From assembly GCA_027625915.1 (NCBI GenBank), contig JANTQA010000060.1, forward strand, positions 6,448,001 to 6,512,000: a stretch of DNA of 64,000 bases, read 5' to 3'. Position 1 is the stretch's first letter; the number at the start of each line of letters is the position of its first letter. The notes below the pieces were generated by a model. It was not told the origin of the DNA and searched no databases. It saw nothing but the letters and a program-made list of their open reading frames with translations. The translations under genes and the position numbers were made by a program. This DNA is from Anaeramoeba flamelloides (Eukaryota; Metamonada; Anaeramoebidae). Of this stretch, positions 11,953 through 23,500 are shown piece by piece.

Positions 11953-13924
11953 CTAAATTAAAGTGAACCAATCGAGAGGATGGGTTCCAAACACAATGTC
12001 AATTATTATACTTTTGTTAATAATGTTATTTTTTTTTCGAATTGTTATTGAAAGGATTGTTTGATAAATAAGAAGTGTTTGAGCTATAAAGGGTTGAATG
12101 TCAGATTGACTCAAAAAAAATATTTTCTCTTAGATTATTTAATTTTTAATTATTGAGTTTTATTGTTCTAATCAGTGATTAGTAAGGCGCTTGTAATTTT
12201 TTGAAAACCGAACCAATATTCAATTTGATTGTTTTTAAATTTTAAACAATACTGTTGAATAAAAAAGGAAAAAAGAAAAATCTTTGTCTCTTATGTTTTT
12301 GAGAGTTTTTCAGATCAATTAATAATAAAATATCATTTGGTAATAAAAGAATACAATTTTCATTCAAGGTTGGTTTAAATGTGATTAATAACCATTTAAG
12401 ATTGAAACGAAAAATGTATTATTGGGTTCTTATACCTTTTGTGTTTTAATAACTTGTCTTTATTGTTTTGATTTGGAAACAATCTCATTGTTATGTTTCG
12501 AGTTTGGTCTGGAAGAACGAGAAATATGATATTGTTCAAAGCGATATAAGATGATGTTAATTGTCGTTCTTCAAACTCCTCAACATCATCTTAGCACCAG
12601 AACAATCTCATTATTTTGAGTCTGGAAGGGGATCCAAAACGAAGAATTATAACTGGTGATTTTTTAACAAATGAAACAATATGAGATACTATTTATTTTT
12701 GGAACTAAGGATCTAACTCTACACAACAAAAAGACAATAAAAAAACAAACAAATTTAAAAAAAGTAAAAAATCAATTGGTTATTTTTCAATGGTACTTTG
12801 AAGAACTTTTTCTTCAAAGGATCTTATTCTCTCCAAATGGGGTTATCGAAAACATTAAAGTTCAATTTTACATTTTCATCATTGGAGACAAAACTTGGGT
12901 TTAAAATCTAACAGAGACAAACTAGATCGACCAACTTTTCAATGAGTCTATCTCTCCCCTTTTATTTCATGCTCATGTAAGAAACATCCGAAGGCGATCA
13001 AGTATAAAACCTGCATCTCTTATTATGTGTTTATAACATTGACTAATTTTGAACCATTCCTCTAAAAAATTCAAAACTTGATATAGTAAAATAAAAAGTT
13101 TTTTTTTTGTTCTCATTTCTTATATTTATAATTGAATTTTTTTCACCTTTTGAAATTTTTCTATAAATGATGTATTCTCTCTTTTTTCTTTTTCCGAAGA
13201 AAAAAAGAGACCAAACTTTTTTTTATTTTATAAAAATGAGATTGATATTTTTAGAATCAAAACCAAAAACGCTGTTTGATTTTTGACAAGGTTTTTAAAC
13301 AAAGAAAGAGATTTCATTCAATTTGTGATCTTTTAGGGAATAAATGAAGGACTTTTTTCTTTGTTTTCTATTGTATAAATAATTTGGTTAAAAAAACCAA
13401 ATTATTTTAACAATGCCATAAATCCGTGAGACGAGTGATCTTTTGGGATTTATAAGATTAAAAACGCCGTAAAAAAAATTCGTTAAACTCTTCTAAAATA
13501 ACTTTAAACATCATTTTTAAAGTGAGATTTGTATAGTAAAATATTTCTTATTTTATCCAAATTGGAATTGAAAATAAGAAGATCAGAAAATTTTCAAACT
13601 TTTCCGAATAAGTTAATTATTTCTCAAAAATTTTCCACAGTAACTATGGTACTATCTTAAACTTTTCAATGTTCTAATCTCTTTCTTAAAAGTAGTTATC
13701 AAGAATTATATAAACTGTAATTTTTACAATGAAAAAGTTTGAGTTTAAAAAAAAATACATAGCTTGTTTATTATATTTTATTTCAAAACAAAAAAGAAAT
13801 CTACTAATTTTAGTACATAAAAAATTTTCCTCTTTATCCAAATATATCTTAATCTATATATACATTTATTAAAATAATTATTTTCTTTTTAATAAAAATT
13901 TCTTAATAACAGAAACGTATAAAA
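11953..13924. other. Intergenic or unresolved intron sequence
   Basis: It holds a direct repeat (AACAATCTCATT...CTGGAA near 12,478-12,525 and again 12,600-12,635) flanking an inverted AAGATGATGTT/AACATCATCTT pair. A further GC-richer patch lies at 12,900-13,040. Neither gives a convincing exon. Confidence 0.4.
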
Positions 13925-16900
13925 ATGGAAGAACAAAAAAAAATTCAAGAACTGCAAAAAAATACAAAACCTGATAAATCTGGTTTATTACAATTTCGAA
14001 CAAAGGGGAAAAAGAAATTTTTCCGTCCAAAATGGAAAAAAAGATATTGTGAGTTTTATTTATCCACGGGAATACTTTCTTGGTATTCAGATGCACAAAA
14101 GGTAAATTTCATTTTTTAATTTTGCTTTTTTTTTTTTTCCAAATTAAATTACCAAAATTATTATTTTTGGGTAAAACAATTATTTCCTAATATTATCACA
14201 TTTTTATACTTTAAAAATTCATTTTAAAAAAATCATTTTTAACTCATTCTCGAGAGAGAAAAAAAAAAAAAAAAAACAATTTAATTGGCTGTAAGTATAA
14301 CATGCGAAAATTTGCAAATTTTTTTTAATATTATTCAAAATCAGTGAAACCATCAAAACTTAGATATTTTTTAAATTTATTTCAAAAACTTTTTTAGACA
14401 AAATAATTTAATAAATAAAAACTTTTAATCTCAATTCGTAAATATTCTAACAAAATTTCATAAAAAAAATGATTGTTTTTTCCAATAATTAAAAAAATGA
14501 TAAACTTTACTTGCCCAATCATCACAGAAACAGAAAAGTAAAAATTGAATAATTTTTAACAAATTAAAAACAATAAGGAAAATCATTCTAAATTTTTAAT
14601 TATTGGATATATTTGTGATAGTATCTTTTTTGTGAATTAATTAAGATAGAAAAGCTTGAATTGAAATTATTATTTATAATTTTATGATTTTTGTTACTCT
14701 ATTAATAAACTAAAATTCAAAATTTTTAACACAGTTGCAACAGTTAAAAGAATAACAATAATACAATTTCATGAAATTTGGAAATAATTTGGATTGTTTT
14801 AAAATATTTTAGTCTGTTTAAAAATTGTCAACTTTAACAAGATATCAATCATTCGAAAAAATTTTTTCGATCTTATGAAAACTGTTATGTAATTGGAAAA
14901 ATGAAATGAAAACAAAAGCAAAAAAACAAAAAAAAAAAATAGAAAACTAAATTGAATTTAAAATTCTTCTAATGACTGTGTCTATTTTAGATGCTCTTTG
15001 AACTGGAAGATACAAGTTTAGTAACTCCGAATTTCTCTCTTTATCAAACTAAGTGTCCTTTAACACTTAGTTCTTAACAATAAATCCGGAAAAACAAAAA
15101 AATGATAAACCCAAATAAAATTAGTTGGTAGTATCTAATCATTTGATCGATCAATTATTTGTTAGTAGAATTTGAAAAAATATACCAATGCATTTTTTTT
15201 GTTCTGCTCTCTCCAAAATTTTTTGGCAAACCCTTGATTTATTTATTATAACTATTAATTTTTTTGCTTTGAGGATATTGCAAATGATAAATAATTGTTA
15301 CTATCTCAATTAGTGAATGATTCTAATTTAGTATTTCTTCATAATTTATTTAATAAGATTTTTTTTTTCACAAATCGAATTTTGCTGTTGAAAAAATTTG
15401 GAAGTGGGGTTTTGTTTCATGCAAAATTCAAAATAATTAGAAAAGCAAGTACTGTAGTTTTAAAAATGTGTGGACTTTTTTAAAACTTTTTTCAAGTTTT
15501 CTATTTTCAAAAAGTAAAAACTTTTTCAGAATTAAAACTTTTTGAGAGTTTTCAGTTTTAATAAAGTGATGGTTCAGCCTTTAAATATGGTGTAGAGGTT
15601 GGTGTGTGAAGGAAAGCACCTTTTTTTAAAAAAAATAGTTTTCACATAATTAAAACAGAAAACTTTCAAAAACTTTTCTGAAAGTACACAATTTTTTAAA
15701 AATGGATGTAATATGAAAATCATAAATTTTTTTTCGATTGAAAATTTACAAATTGAATTTCTAATTAATTTCAGAAACTTAACATATTATATAAAAGATA
15801 TTACATTATATGTCTATTAAATTCTTAATTAAAAATTCTTGCCAAAAGTTTAGTTTTAACTTCCCACATCATTAAAAGAAAAATAAAAGATTATGATTTC
15901 TTTGATCCAACAAATCTTAATTTCTGACAAAGTGTTCTGTACTTGTTTAATTTCTTTCCATTTTAAAATAATTTCTAATCAAATTTGATTGAAAAGATTT
16001 TAATTATTTCATCATAATTTTTATATTTTATTTGAAACAAATTTGAAAGCTTTGATTTCATTTATAAATTGGAAATGATTCCACATTAAACAAAAACAAA
16101 AGATTTTGAAATATCAACTCATTTTTTATTTTTAATCGGAACATCAATAATAATTATAAATTGCTTTCTCAAGAAAAGGATATTGACTAGTAAAAAAAGA
16201 TAAAAAAAAATTATTGTCAAAAAATTAATTTTTGATAGTTTCTAAATATTGTTCAAATCGTATGCATTTGTTAATTCCTTATTATAATTCATAATCTTGA
16301 AATTTCCCCATTTGTATCAAATTTAATTAATAGAAAGCATTAGTTGGTGATCTTGATCTCAAAGGATCTACTGAAATTTCAGAAACAAAATTTCAAGATG
16401 AGCCATTTGGCTTTACAATAACAACTGATAATAATATACTCGAGTTTGCAACAAGTTCAAATGAGGAATTAAGTTTATGGATCGATTTATTTAATTCGGT
16501 TGCAAAAAATAATAAACAAGATATAAAAAAGAGTGAAAATGATAACAAAGTACCAGAACTAGGACAAGATCAAAAAAAAGATGAAAAAGATATTAAAAGT
16601 AAGAATCAAGAAATTAATAAAAATCCACAAAACGTTATTTCAGAATTAAATTCCATGCTTTTAAAACAACAACAAAATAATATTGGAAACAGAAACCAAG
16701 AAATCAAAAAAAAAGATATTGAAAAGAAAGACTATAATGTTAATGACCTCAACCAGAAAACAAATGTTATTCTACCAAAAATGAACTCAATTGGAAGTAA
16801 AAATAAAGAAATTGAAAAGGAAAATGAAAGCGAAAGTAAAAAAGTGGTTGAAAACCAATTAGAAAAAGAAATAGAAATAGTCAAAGAAAACGAAAACGAA

Positions 16901-17572
16901 AACGAAAACGATGATAATAATGTTATAAAAAAGGAAAAGAATAATGATTACAAACAAAAATATGAAATAATTGACGAGGCATTGGTTGAACTAACAAACG
17001 AAATTGAAAAATTAAATGTATTTCAAATTTTAAAATTGATATCTTATGAAAAAAAACTTTATAGTCAAGAAGAAGAATCAAAAAAGAAGAAGAAGAAAAA
17101 AAAACCATCAATTGAAGAAATGATTAAAAATGCTAAATTAGAAAACAAAAGATACCAAATGAAAAGAGATGTTATAATAAACTCAGAAAATGATGGATAT
17201 AATGCTTCAAATTCTCAACAACAAACCGGCAATGTGGTCAATATTGATTTAGATGAAGATTTTCTTCAAAAACAGGTTACTCTGGAACCTGAATTGCTTG
17301 ACAAAATCCAAACAAACTTCCCCATTATTCAAAAAACAATGAAATCCTTTTATAAAGACGAAATTGAAATAGACACTTCCTCGTTAAATTCTAAACAAAC
17401 TCAAAAAGAAAGAGAAGAAAAGCTTAATAGTTTAAAAGCTATATTAAAGAATTTACAATCAATAAATGTAAACGAAAAAATAGAGACAAAGAAAATTAAT
17501 GAAAAAAAAGAAATTGACGATTTAAAAAACTTTTTTAAAGTGGAAACTATTCTTGTTAAGCCAATGAAATAA
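13925..17572 (+). CDS. PH-domain protein with Lys/Glu-rich coiled-coil-like tail
   Basis: Predicted 471 residues. Exon 1 is 13,925-14,101 and exon 2 is 16,334-17,572, joined in phase 0 across a 2.23-kb intron (donor AAG|GTAAAT, acceptor AATAG). Residues 18-120 are a clear PH domain split by the intron: GLLQFRTKGKKKFFRPKWKK with the WKKRYCEF strand in exon 1, then GDLDLKGSTEI, FGFTITTD, LEFATSSNEELSLWIDLF with the invariant helix Trp in exon 2. The remainder is low-complexity and charged ([26 protein letters not shown]), probably partly coiled coil, ending without a recognised domain. PH domains usually recruit proteins to phosphoinositide membranes; the ligand here is unknown. The intron contains two dispersed repeats (14,938-15,093 and 15,120-15,430). 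Confidence 0.82.
14938..15093 (+). repeat. Dispersed repeat family R1, core copy 3 (intronic)
   Basis: It matches the 155-nt R1 core (AGAAAACTAAATTGA, AATGACTGTGTC, CTCTTTGAACTGG, TTTAGTAACTCC, then AATAAATCC). It sits in the intron of the PH-domain gene in the same orientation as that gene. Confidence 0.6.
15120..15430 (+). repeat. Dispersed repeat R2, copy 1
   Basis: It aligns with the reverse complement of 63,725-64,000. Shared words include TCGATCAAT.ATT, TGCTCTCTCCAAAATTTTT, TTCTAATTT.GTA and a block TTTTCACAAATCGAATTTTG. It directly follows the R1 core here, so R1 and R2 may be parts of one longer element. The 62-codon open frame inside (15,295-15,483) is not conserved between copies. 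Confidence 0.55.
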
Positions 17573-18097
17573 TAGAGATATTTATATTTTTATTGATTTT
17601 ATTTTCTTTTTTTTAATTGTTTTTTTTTTTTTTTTTTTTTCCTTTTTCTTTTTCCTTTTGGATTTATTTGGTTGATTTTAACTACTTTTGAATTAATTTA
17701 ATAGATTAATTTATATTTTTATTAAATTAAATTGATATTTTTATTAATTTTTATGTTTATTTTTCTTTTTACTTTAATTTTTTTTTATATTTCAATTTGA
17801 CACAAAATGTTATTTAATTTCTAACATAAGAAATTCATTCTATTAAAAAAAATTTTTTTTTTTTTTTTTAGATTTCTGTGATATCTGACTTTAGAATAAT
17901 CAAAAGGCTTCCTTTAATTACTTTGAGATTATTTCTCAATATCCTTAATTTAATTATGAAAAGTATACACGTTAATATTTTCCTTTTATGAATAATTTTC
18001 CACCAATATAATAATGTAATCAAATTTTCATCATTAAAAATTGTTAAAAAATATATAGAGAGAGATAAGAAGTGTAAACTCCAAAAAATATAGGAAA

Positions 18098-18196
18098 AGT
18101 TATCAATAACACCAAAAAACTTTTAGTGATTTGTAGGTAAAAAGCGTGTTTGGTTAAAAATCACTAAAAGTTAATTCTTGAAAAAAAGGTGATAAA
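18098..18196. repeat. Short palindromic element (MITE-like)
   Basis: Inverted arms of about 35-40 bp share AACTTTTAGTGATTT and an outer TTATCA...CACC word around a 22-bp spacer. Confidence 0.6.
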
Positions 18197-18683
18197 TTCT
18201 GTTATTTTACAATTTATATGAGAAATTGTTTTTTTTCTTAAATAAGTTGAAAAACAAGTAAAATATTTATAAAATCAATTAACAATTATCTATCTAGAAA
18301 TCTTATTAAGCTTTGATAATGAACTTTTTATAAAAATTAATTATGGCAATTTGATTTTACCATCCATTGAAATAAATTATATAAATGATTTAGACATGGG
18401 TTTTATATTTGATTTACAGTATATTTCAGATTCCTGAATCCCTCATATACATTCATTTTCTGACACGCTACAATAGATGTGATTTGGCTGTGATGAGAAA
18501 TGTCGGAACGAGGGGGTGTGAAAATAAACTAATTTTATTGTTCTTGAAAGCTGAAAAAAAAAATGATTTTAAATCCAAAAAACTTTGTAAAATATACTTG
18601 ATATATGTATATGGTTCAAATCATTAATCAAATGTGTGATTATTGATTTGAGTTAGTTAGATCTTTCAATATTTTTTACAACG

Positions 18684-18718
<35 letters not shown>

Positions 18719-18719
18719 T
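18684..18719. repeat. (AT)n microsatellite
   Basis: Alternating AT run with one short interruption. Confidence 0.9.
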
Positions 18720-20522
18720 GTATCGTTTATTACTCTTCTCTAAAATTTATGTATATTGGGTGGAGAGGATTTGTTCCTGATAAAATATTCATTTTACATT
18801 TTGATTGCAAATACAATGTTCTGATTGGTCAATTTAATTACACAACAGTAAATTTCTTGTCAAAAAAAAAGGTAATTACTTATAAAATACTTACTTTTTG
18901 TTTCATTTTTTAAATATATTAAGCCAATCTCTAAAAATAGAAAATAAATAAATAATTCAGAGAAAAAATAAGATTTTTTGAAATAATTAGAATTTACAAT
19001 AAATATAAAGAAATAATTTATGAAAAAAAAAATAATAAAAATTAAAAATATCGAAAAAAAAAAAATCATAATACATAAGATAGTTTTGATAGCGGATAAT
19101 AGGTGATCTTTATTTGAAAATTTCCTTTCATTTTTTTAATTCTGTTGATTGTGATTTATTTTCTATTTCTTGTCATTTTTCAAATAATTTTTCCTTCCTT
19201 TTTTTCAAAAAATGCCTTATTTTGAATAATTAAAATTCAAAAATGAAAAAAAGTTCGATAATAATATAAATAAACAAAATTTTAGTAAGATCGATCAATT
19301 ATTTTAAAAAAAATTAATCAATTTTAAATGTTAAAATCTCATGATTAAATTATCTATTTCCTTCAAAAAAAAAAAAAAAAAAAAAAATGAAGACTGTAAA
19401 AGAAAGAGAGAGAATTGTTGAAGACAATCAGAATGAGAATATAAATATTAATATTTTCATTTGAAGTGACTGTTACTTTATAAATAAATTGGGGTATTTA
19501 TTAAATTTGGATCATCTTTAGTTTAATTTTTTTCATCAATTGTGATAAATTAAGCTCGTAATATTGAATAGATACTATTCCCATTTTTTTCTTTTTGATT
19601 GGAACAACTATTTTTTATATTTGCAGAATTATGGAAACCCTTCATAAACATGTTTTTAACTTTTTTAAAAGTATTAAATAACAAAATATCTATCTCTTTT
19701 TTTATTATGAAGTTAAAATATAAAGTTTTAACAATAATTGCTTTTTTATTGGGGTTTAATTGAAAATTTCCACTAGAACAAATATAATTTTTCAAAAGTA
19801 AATAATGAAATATAATTAGATCAAGATTCCATAATATTGAGAAAAAAACAAAATTACTTATCTCTTTCTGAATATTTGATATCAAAACATTTACATTCAA
19901 ATTAACTAAAAACTAAAAAAAAATCATTAACAGTGAAATAATTCTTTGAAAAACATAATTTTTGATTTTTTTAATGATTTTTCATTTCCATCGCCCAATT
20001 ATATGATTGTTCTCATGAATTTTTTTTTTGAGAGGGCTAATTAAGTAAATCGAAAATAATTGACTATGAAACTGGTATTCAAAAAGTTTAGGAAATTATA
20101 CAGGTGCGTGGCTTTTCAGTAAAGTCTTGAAAATAACAAGTTCAGGGTAACTATTATTTAATTAAAACTCCAATATTTTTTTTCAATTAACAAAAAAATT
20201 CAAAATATTTTGTTAAAAAAAACTAGATTTTCTTTGAATAAATTAAATTCATATAATTTTTCAAAGGCCTTTGTATTAAAAATTTAATTCAACAATATTT
20301 GTATATTTGTGATTAAATTCAAAAAAAAAAATTAAGAATTTACGATAATTATTGAATATCAATGGGTTTTTTCAAAAAAAAAGAAAGCATTAGAAAAAAA
20401 GAGGGCAAAAAAAATTCAATTCATTTTATTTTTGTATAATTAATTCTTTAATTCATTTTTTTTTTTTTTTTATAAAAAATAAAATTAAATTATTTTCAAA
20501 TATTTATTTTATTTATTATTCA

Positions 20523-23500
20523 TTATTGAAAAAATAATGCAATTACAGAAATATTATCTGTACTTCCATGATTATAAGCTTCATCTCTTAATCTTTTTGC
20601 AGCCTTTTGTGGGTCAATTTCTTCCGAAACAATTCCAACTGCGACAGGGTCCGATATAACATCCCAAACACCGTCACATGCTATCACAATAAAAGCATCT
20701 TCTGATGTAATTCTAAAATTTATTATTTCTGGCACTGGGCTTATAACTTTGCCCAAGTATCCATCACCGAATGCTCGGCTTACTGCCAAAATTCCATTTA
20801 CCCTTCCATCTTTAATAAACCCGCCCGCCTTTTCAATTCTTTTTTTTTCATCCTTATCGTTTGGCTTTTGTTGTTGGGTTAGAGATACAGTAAATCCATT
20901 CCTACAGAGAATGGCTTTTGAATCGCCAAGATTTACAATCCAAACAAAGTCTTCAATTGTTATTACAACCACCGCTGTTGTCCCGCTATACAAACACCAA
21001 TCAATCATTTCTTGATGAAGTTCAACAAAGGAATCATGAATAGCTTCTTCAATTTTTGTTCCTTCTAATATTTTTTTTTTTATTATGACAGGGAGTACTT
21101 CTCCAACATGCTCAGATGCCTCTCTTCCGCCTATAGTATATATTTAAATTTAAGGTTGAATTTATAAAAAAATTTTTTTTTCAAATTAAATGGATATTTT
21201 CAAAAAAGTTTGATAAATTTTTAATTTTATTAATAGAAATGATGACGAATTAAAGAAAATTGAATTATTTTTATTTGTAAAATTAATTTATCTGGAAAAA
21301 TACTGGTAATATTAGCCATTTCAAATTTAGTTAACATATTAATTATTTAATTAAAATGAATCTATCAAATATTCCCGAAAATACCCAAAAATCGAAAATA
21401 CCCGAAAATTTTATAACTACAAAGAACACTTTTTGAACAACTTCTAAGAAACCCTAGTGTCAATATACCCAGTTTAAAGCTAAATTTGGAATTTTATTGT
21501 AGAAAAAAAAATTTTTCTAAAAATATCAAAATTCAAATTTTAGAGAATAGTATTCAACCCATTATATGTGAAAGGGTTTGGTACCAGAGATGACTGTAAC
21601 AAGTCTGATCATTTCAAAATGGTATTAACTAAATGAGAGAAAATGTACTTGTAAAGAAAATTTCTAGTTGTGTATCCTTACCCTAAATTTTGTAATCGTT
21701 AAATACAATCCAAAAATCGCCGAGTAATATCTAATCGTACAATACGTACCCAGTCCCTACACAAGGTGACTAAAACCAAACCTTGTTTAACTTCCCATCC
21801 CATAAAAGAAACTGTTTTAACCAAAATATATAAACACGCATTTAACCAAAACAATACAAACCTAACACAACCCTACAAATACTCTGGCGTAGATATACAC
21901 TTACCCTAATAAGTACAACAATTACTCAAATATACTTAAAAGGCACTAAAAACTCTTAAAGGACTTAAAGTAGACAATTCAAAAAAAAAAAATATTTTGA
22001 AAGAAAAATTGTTGTTTTACCGTTAAACTGGGGATATTGATACTAGAGTTTCTTCTGAGTTGTTAAAAAGGTGTTTTTTCATTACTAAAAAATTTTCTGG
22101 TATTTTCGATTTTCCGGTATTTTCGGGAATATTTCAAACACCCATTAAAATGCCAATCATTTATAAAAAAAATTCTCTAAAACCAAGAATATGATATTTT
22201 TCTTTGATCAAAAAATTTTGAATCGTTTTCTTGCTTTATTTTATTTGTAGAATATTTGTTAATTTTTAATTGTGAAAATTGTGTTTTTGAAGAAAAATTT
22301 CTAAAATTACAGAAATCACAGAAATCACAGAAACATAAAAGAATTTTTAAGACATATATTGCGAAATAAAGTTAAAAATTAACGATAAGTTTCAAGAAAG
22401 AAGAATGGGTGATATTTTGGATCAACTTCCCCCCTTTACAAGTTTAAATAATTGTAATTATTTGAAAGTGTTGGATTTTTTGATTAACATATATAAATTA
22501 GAGTAATTGTGTTATTTACCAAAAGGTGTTAATTGTATGAAAACTAAACTATTTTTCAAAAAATGCTTAGTCACTTTATAATGTTATTGGAGGTTGTTTT
22601 GTAGAGTTTTATCGACATTCTTTCAAAAAAAATAAATTTTTCAAATTTTTAGATCAAAATAATTTTTTCTAATTTAGTCAAATTTCTCTTTTTTTCTTTT
22701 TTTTGTGAAATTTTTATTTCTTTTTTCTTTTTTTTTGTTTTTCTTTATTTTCTTTTTTATATCCTTTTTTATATTTTAATACTTTTTTTTATTGCAAGAT
22801 AATATGGAAAAATAAAAGTATCTTAGAAAATACAAATAAACATTCAGAAAATTGAAACTGTGTAATATCTTTTAAAATGGATTTATTTATTAACAAAAAA
22901 ATCTTCTTTTTGGCCTTTTTTCAGTTAACGTTTGGTAATAAAAAATTCGTAATGCTCATTTCAAAAATTTTAATACACTTTTTTTTAGGTTTTTTTTGTT
23001 TGATTTTTTTTATAATTTTCAAAATATCAGGTTTTTATATATTTCTAATCATTTAAAAGTTAATTACAAATAAGATTTCATAATTAGTTACCATTGAATG
23101 CATTAGAATTACTTTTTTTTTTTTTTTTTACCAATTTATTATTTCAGGTTAGCCACAATTTTTGAAATATCGTTTGGTTTTTAAGTTATTATTTGATATA
23201 AGTTTAAAAAATGAAAATAAAGTTAATTTTTTTTTTAAAAGGCAACATCTTTTCATTGATTTTTTTAAAAATGTAGAACTTTTTCAAAAATAGGTGTCTT
23301 GATATCTATTTGAATTAAATAGTTCTGGTATTTCTTTGTTATTTATTTCATTGTTTTATAAATAATAATTATTGTCAAATTTATACCTAAATCAACTAAA
23401 AAGGATTTTTTGAGCTTGAATTTTTCAATTTTATTTTTTCTTTTGAATGTTGCATGTCAACCATTTAGTATTGACTTTGACTTCTGTGGTTTCTGGAATA

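Larger units (their letters stand above)
17573..20522. other. Intergenic region between convergent genes
   Basis: It lies between the 3' ends of the PH-domain gene and the PP2C gene. It holds a palindromic element (18,098-18,196), an AT microsatellite, and a GC-richer plus-strand patch at 18,430-18,540 that is open from a TTTCAG acceptor-like site (IPESLIYIHFLTRYNR) but has no partner exons. A 116-codon minus frame at 19,550-19,900 has no ATG start, no family resemblance and skewed composition; I do not call it. Confidence 0.45.

Noticed and set aside
12480-12650. Minus-strand 60-codon open patch as an upstream exon of the 11.5-12.0 kb gene
   Set aside because: It overlaps a direct repeat and an inverted repeat, and no phase-compatible splice pair could be found.
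19550-19900. 116-codon minus-strand frame
   Set aside because: No ATG start, Ile/Asn/Lys/Phe-dominated composition and no recognisable motif; such a length is possible by chance on a T-rich strand.
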